A stretch of DNA of 64,000 nucleotides from Chryseobacterium luteum (GTDB lineage Bacteria; Bacteroidota; Bacteroidia; Flavobacteriales; Weeksellaceae). Positions 61,498 to 64,000 of this stretch are shown in pieces. The notes under the pieces are model-generated. The model saw only the letters and a list, made by a program, of their open reading frames with translations. It did no database searches and had not been told where the DNA came from. The stretch is taken from NCBI RefSeq assembly GCF_000737785.1, contig NZ_JPRO01000014.1, positions 62,001 to 126,000 on the forward strand. The letters run 5' to 3'. The position numbers and the translations under genes are program-made. Numbering within the stretch: position 1 is the first letter of the stretch; each line of letters begins with the position of its first letter.

Positions 61498-62304
61498 ATG
61501 CACCGTAGAATATTAATACTAAATCTGCTTTTCTTTATCGTTCAAAACCTTTATTCTCAGAATATGAGAATAAATTATGATATGACCTATAGAGAAGATT
61601 CATTAAGTGAAGAATCTGTTACCAAGAAAATGGTACTATTGATTCACGGAGAAGAATCAAAATTTTATTCGGAAAAACAATATGATATAGACTCTCTTAG
61701 AAATAATGGATTCAAAGGTTTTGCAGTAGGCGATAATAGCTTTATGGTGATCAGGAAACCTCAAAACGTAGTTTCAAAATACTATTTTATATTTAGAGAT
61801 GCTTATAAAATAACAGAATCCGTAAATCTAAACTGGACAATAGAAAAAGAGATCGTAAAAAAGTACAATTATACCTGCCAGAGAGCAACACTCAGTTACA
61901 AAGGCAGAAGTTGGGAAGCCTGGTTTACCCAAGACCTGCCGATTCAGGAAGGACCTTATATTTTTAAAGGCCTGCCTGGGTTAATTGTTTATATGAAAGA
62001 TAAAACCAATTCATATGAATTTTCTTTTTCAGGAATTAAGAAACAATATAATCCTTTAGACTTTGAAAATATGCAGCCCAAGCCCATGGAGACTTCAAAA
62101 AATAAATTGGATAAAGTATTTTTAGACTATTTTAATGATCCTTATAGAGAAATGAAATCCGGAAATATAAAAGCAAAATTCAAGGACGAACGTGGTAATG
62201 ATATCGAACCCGATTTCAGGAAAATGACGAAAGAAACGCAGGACTATTTAATTAAAAAAAATAATCCAATAGAGCTTACAGATAGCATTCACTATCCAAA
62301 ATAA
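61498..62304 (+). CDS. GLPGLI family protein
   Basis: 268-residue secreted protein of the Bacteroidota GLPGLI family. It has a signal peptide (MHRRILILNLLFFIVQNLYSQ) and the family motif in EGPYIFKGLPGLIVYMKDKTNSYEF (about residues 155-180), after YTCQRATLSYKGRSWEAWFTQDLPI. It starts seven bases after the thioredoxin-fold gene and ends the cluster. GLPGLI proteins commonly accompany peptide-maturation or TonB-type export loci; the molecular role is unknown. Confidence 0.85.
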   Translation: MHRRILILNLLFFIVQNLYSQNMRINYDMTYREDSLSEESVTKKMVLLIHGEESKFYSEKQYDIDSLRNNGFKGFAVGDNSFMVIRKPQNVVSKYYFIFRDAYKITESVNLNWTIEKEIVKKYNYTCQRATLSYKGRSWEAWFTQDLPIQEGPYIFKGLPGLIVYMKDKTNSYEFSFSGIKKQYNPLDFENMQPKPMETSKNKLDKVFLDYFNDPYREMKSGNIKAKFKDERGNDIEPDFRKMTKETQDYLIKKNNPIELTDSIHYPK

Positions 62305-62441
62305 TCTGTAATACATACAGACCAACCAAGACTTTGAAACTAAAATCAATGATGCAAATCATTTTAATAGATCATCGTCAGATATCTGTCACCAAAAAAC
62401 ATTCTCAAACTCTCAAACCCTCCCACACTCAAACCAAATCC

Positions 62442-63746
62442 TCACAAATCCGAAAAATACCCGTCCCGTTCATTTTCATATCTCCTGTTTTTTACTTCCC
62501 CGATTTTCTGTTTCGTGTAAATGCTTTGGTGCCCCGAGAACATATAGGAAACCACACATGCAATAGCGATATAAACCCCGCATTCAGCCCCGAATAGCTC
62601 AATTCCCATCAGCATGCAGGCCAGTGGAGTATTGGTAGCCCCCGCAAATACAGCGACAAATCCCATTCCTGCCAGCAGTCCAACCGGCAGCGGAATAAAA
62701 ATAGATAAAGCACTTCCCAGTGTAGCTCCGATGAAAAACAAAGGAGTTACCTCACCGCCTTTAAATCCTGCCGAAAGTGTAACGACTGTAAAGACCATTT
62801 TTAAAGCAAAATCATACAACGGGAGCTGCTTTTCAAAAGATTCAAGAATCACAGGAATGCCCAGTCCTATATATCTCGTTGTTCCTATGGCAAAAACGGC
62901 AACAGCAACAATGATCCCGCCAATTACAGGACGGAATGGAGGATATTTGATCTTAGACTTAAAAACAGAACCTGCCCAATGGATCATTCTGCTGAAACCT
63001 GCAGCACAGATTCCAAAAGCGATTCCGGCAAGGATACTGTATAAAACAGGTAGGAATTCCAGTTTCGGAATAAGATCTATGTGGTAATGCGTATGCTTTA
63101 CATTCCAGAGGTTCGTGACTGAATCAGCCAGAACAGCTGATGCAAAAGCCGGGAAAATAGCATTATACCTTATTCTTCCAACCAGAAAAACTTCAAGCCC
63201 GAAAACTGCTCCGGCCAGCGGTGTTCCGAAAACAGACCCGAAACCTGCTGCAATGGCGGCGATGAGAAGAATCCTTCTTTCACTCTTGTCAAGCTTAAAA
63301 GGTTTGCTAAGCTGGTCTGCCATAGCTCCTGCCATCTGAAGTGCTGTTCCTTCGCGGCCCGCAGAACCACCGAATAAATGCGTAGCTATAGTTCCCAGAT
63401 AAACAAACGGTGCCATTTTGAATGGAATAGTCTCTTTCGGATCATGAATATTGTCAATCAGCAGGTTGTTTCCTGCTTCTACATCCTTTCCGTAGTAATA
63501 ATACAAAAGACCGATAAGAAAACCGGCAACAGGAAGCAGGGCAATGAGCCGGATATGATTTTCCCTGAAATGAGTTGCCCATTCCAAAGATACAAGGAAA
63601 CCCGCAGAAGCAGTTCCTGCCAAAATGCCAATGATGATACTGATACACAGCCACTTTATAATATAAGGCAGGGCAGGGTATTTTCTGAAAAAAAACAGGA
63701 TGTGAAAAATTGCTTTTTTAGATAATGTTCGTTGTGGTTTCGACAT
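62442..63746 (-). CDS. clcF: CLC-family fluoride exporter (CLC-F type)
   Basis: 434-residue CLC antiporter. Sequence features of the fluoride-specific subgroup are AGNNLLIDNIHDP (GNN at 92-94), the HLFGGSAGREGTALQMAG block with the gating Glu132 in GREG and Met138, and lack of the Cl-selective Ser/Tyr pair. It would expel F- in exchange for H+ across the inner membrane. A fluoride riboswitch precedes the start, which strongly supports the assignment. The ATG at 63746 gives a normal length. Confidence 0.9.
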   Translation of the reverse strand: MSKPQRTLSKKAIFHILFFFRKYPALPYIIKWLCISIIIGILAGTASAGFLVSLEWATHFRENHIRLIALLPVAGFLIGLLYYYYGKDVEAGNNLLIDNIHDPKETIPFKMAPFVYLGTIATHLFGGSAGREGTALQMAGAMADQLSKPFKLDKSERRILLIAAIAAGFGSVFGTPLAGAVFGLEVFLVGRIRYNAIFPAFASAVLADSVTNLWNVKHTHYHIDLIPKLEFLPVLYSILAGIAFGICAAGFSRMIHWAGSVFKSKIKYPPFRPVIGGIIVAVAVFAIGTTRYIGLGIPVILESFEKQLPLYDFALKMVFTVVTLSAGFKGGEVTPLFFIGATLGSALSIFIPLPVGLLAGMGFVAVFAGATNTPLACMLMGIELFGAECGVYIAIACVVSYMFSGHQSIYTKQKIGEVKNRRYENERDGYFSDL

Positions 63747-63752
63747 AATAAT

Positions 63753-63788
63753 CCTGATAAGTTATTCGTTAATAATCTCTTAATCAGG
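63753..63788 (-). promoter_or_regulatory. Expression-platform hairpin of the fluoride riboswitch
   Basis: CCTGATTAAG (63779-63788) pairs with CTTATCAGG (63753-63761) with one bulged base. The 5' arm shares the two C residues of the pseudoknot (63787-63790), and the 3' arm holds the AGG just before the ATG. Fluoride binding and this hairpin should therefore exclude each other. Confidence 0.5.
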
Positions 63789-63836
63789 CGTCATCAGCTT
63801 CTGTAAAGCGGTTGGGTAAGGAAGAGCACCATTTCC
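63782..63836 (-). ncRNA. Fluoride riboswitch (crcB motif)
   Basis: Read on the minus strand: GGAA-ATGGTGCTC-TTCC forms helix P1, GCTT-TACAG-AAGC forms P3, and the conserved GCTGATGACGCCT segment closes the pseudoknot. GGTG of the first loop pairs with CGCC (63787-63790), replacing the GGAG/CTCC of other examples, a covariation that supports the fold. Fluoride binding should switch on the CLC-F gene. Confidence 0.9.
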
Positions 63837-63846
63837 TTTTGTCCTG

Positions 63847-63854
63847 CAAATATA
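63847..63854 (-). promoter_or_regulatory. -7 element (TATATTTG) of the riboswitch transcript
   Basis: Exact TAnnTTTG on the minus strand, 10 bases upstream of the first riboswitch helix. Confidence 0.6.
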
Positions 63855-63858
63855 AACA

Positions 63859-64000
63859 TTATTTCAAAAAGAAACTGTTTTCAAGAATATACCTTTTGCT
63901 TATTTGGATACTTTCAAAAATATCTTTGTCACTTAAGTCCTGTTCTAGGAACCAATATTGAAGGCCTGCCTTTTCTTTTGCGCTGAATATTTTTTTGAAA
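63859..64000 (-). CDS. Hypothetical protein, C-terminal end only
   Basis: A frame open from the right edge on the minus strand, 46 residues ending DIFESIQISKRYILENSFF-LK and TAA at 63859. The stop lies just upstream of the riboswitch promoter. No family can be assigned from this fragment. Confidence 0.45.
   Translation of the reverse strand, partial: FKKIFSAKEKAGLQYWFLEQDLSDKDIFESIQISKRYILENSFFLK

Noticed and set aside
62334-62597. Plus-strand frame of 87 codons after the GLPGLI gene
   Set aside because: Low-complexity Ser/Lys/Thr start and then antisense of the CLC gene; not a credible protein.

Overview
The window comes from a low-GC member of the Bacteroidota, most likely Chryseobacterium or a close relative in the Weeksellaceae. 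The evidence is Bacteroidota-type promoters (TTG, about 19-24 bases, TAnnTTTG), type IX secretion (T9SS) sorting tails, a PorT-like barrel, a GLPGLI protein, a 6S RNA between zapA and rny, and a protein-glutaminase precursor whose catalytic residues are spaced as in the Chryseobacterium proteolyticum enzyme. No tRNA, rRNA, insertion sequence, phage gene or CRISPR array was seen.

Layout. 1-4156: heme uptake and use (substrate-binding protein cut by the window edge, permease, ATPase, a methyltransferase, HmuS). 4378-5990: a ChaN-like lipoprotein and an exported deformylase-like protein. 6000-7475: two minus-strand orphan genes separated by cassette-like repeats. 7586-9210: a peroxide-response operon (nitroreductase, ohrR, ohr) behind a palindromic operator. 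9213-12215: an SDR remnant, a small lipoprotein, protein-glutaminase and a serine hydrolase. 12439-13167: lipB. 13245-21669: a complete trp operon in the order E-G-x-D-C-F-x-x-B-A, headed by a Trp-Trp-Trp leader peptide and attenuator. 21745-24057: membrane protein, lipoprotein, cytochrome c and rlmF. 24211-30401: three delta-60-repeat T9SS proteins around lysS. 30483-32827: cydAB. 33204-46760: an HTH regulator, gyrB, a DUF3857 transglutaminase-like pair (one apparently inactive), a DUF3298 lipoprotein, a lipid kinase, a dicarboxylate symporter, ggt and threonine dehydrogenase. 46845-56430: a deacetylase-like protein, a phosphoesterase, a KAS III-like enzyme, menG-porT, zapA, 6S RNA, rny and an MFS transporter.

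The most distinctive region is 56495-62304. Two duplicated six-cysteine double-glycine peptides lie before a grasp-with-spasm RiPP cluster: precursor, ATP-grasp ligase, a small coupled ORF and a SPASM protein without a radical-SAM cysteine motif. These are followed by a degenerate-C39/VKOR fusion, a thioredoxin-fold CxxC protein and a GLPGLI protein. Together they suggest a peptide that is ligated and possibly oxidised before or during export.

The right end carries a CLC-F-type fluoride exporter controlled by a recognisable fluoride riboswitch, and the tail of one further gene. Several regulatory RNAs can be read directly: the trp attenuator, the 6S RNA and the fluoride riboswitch.
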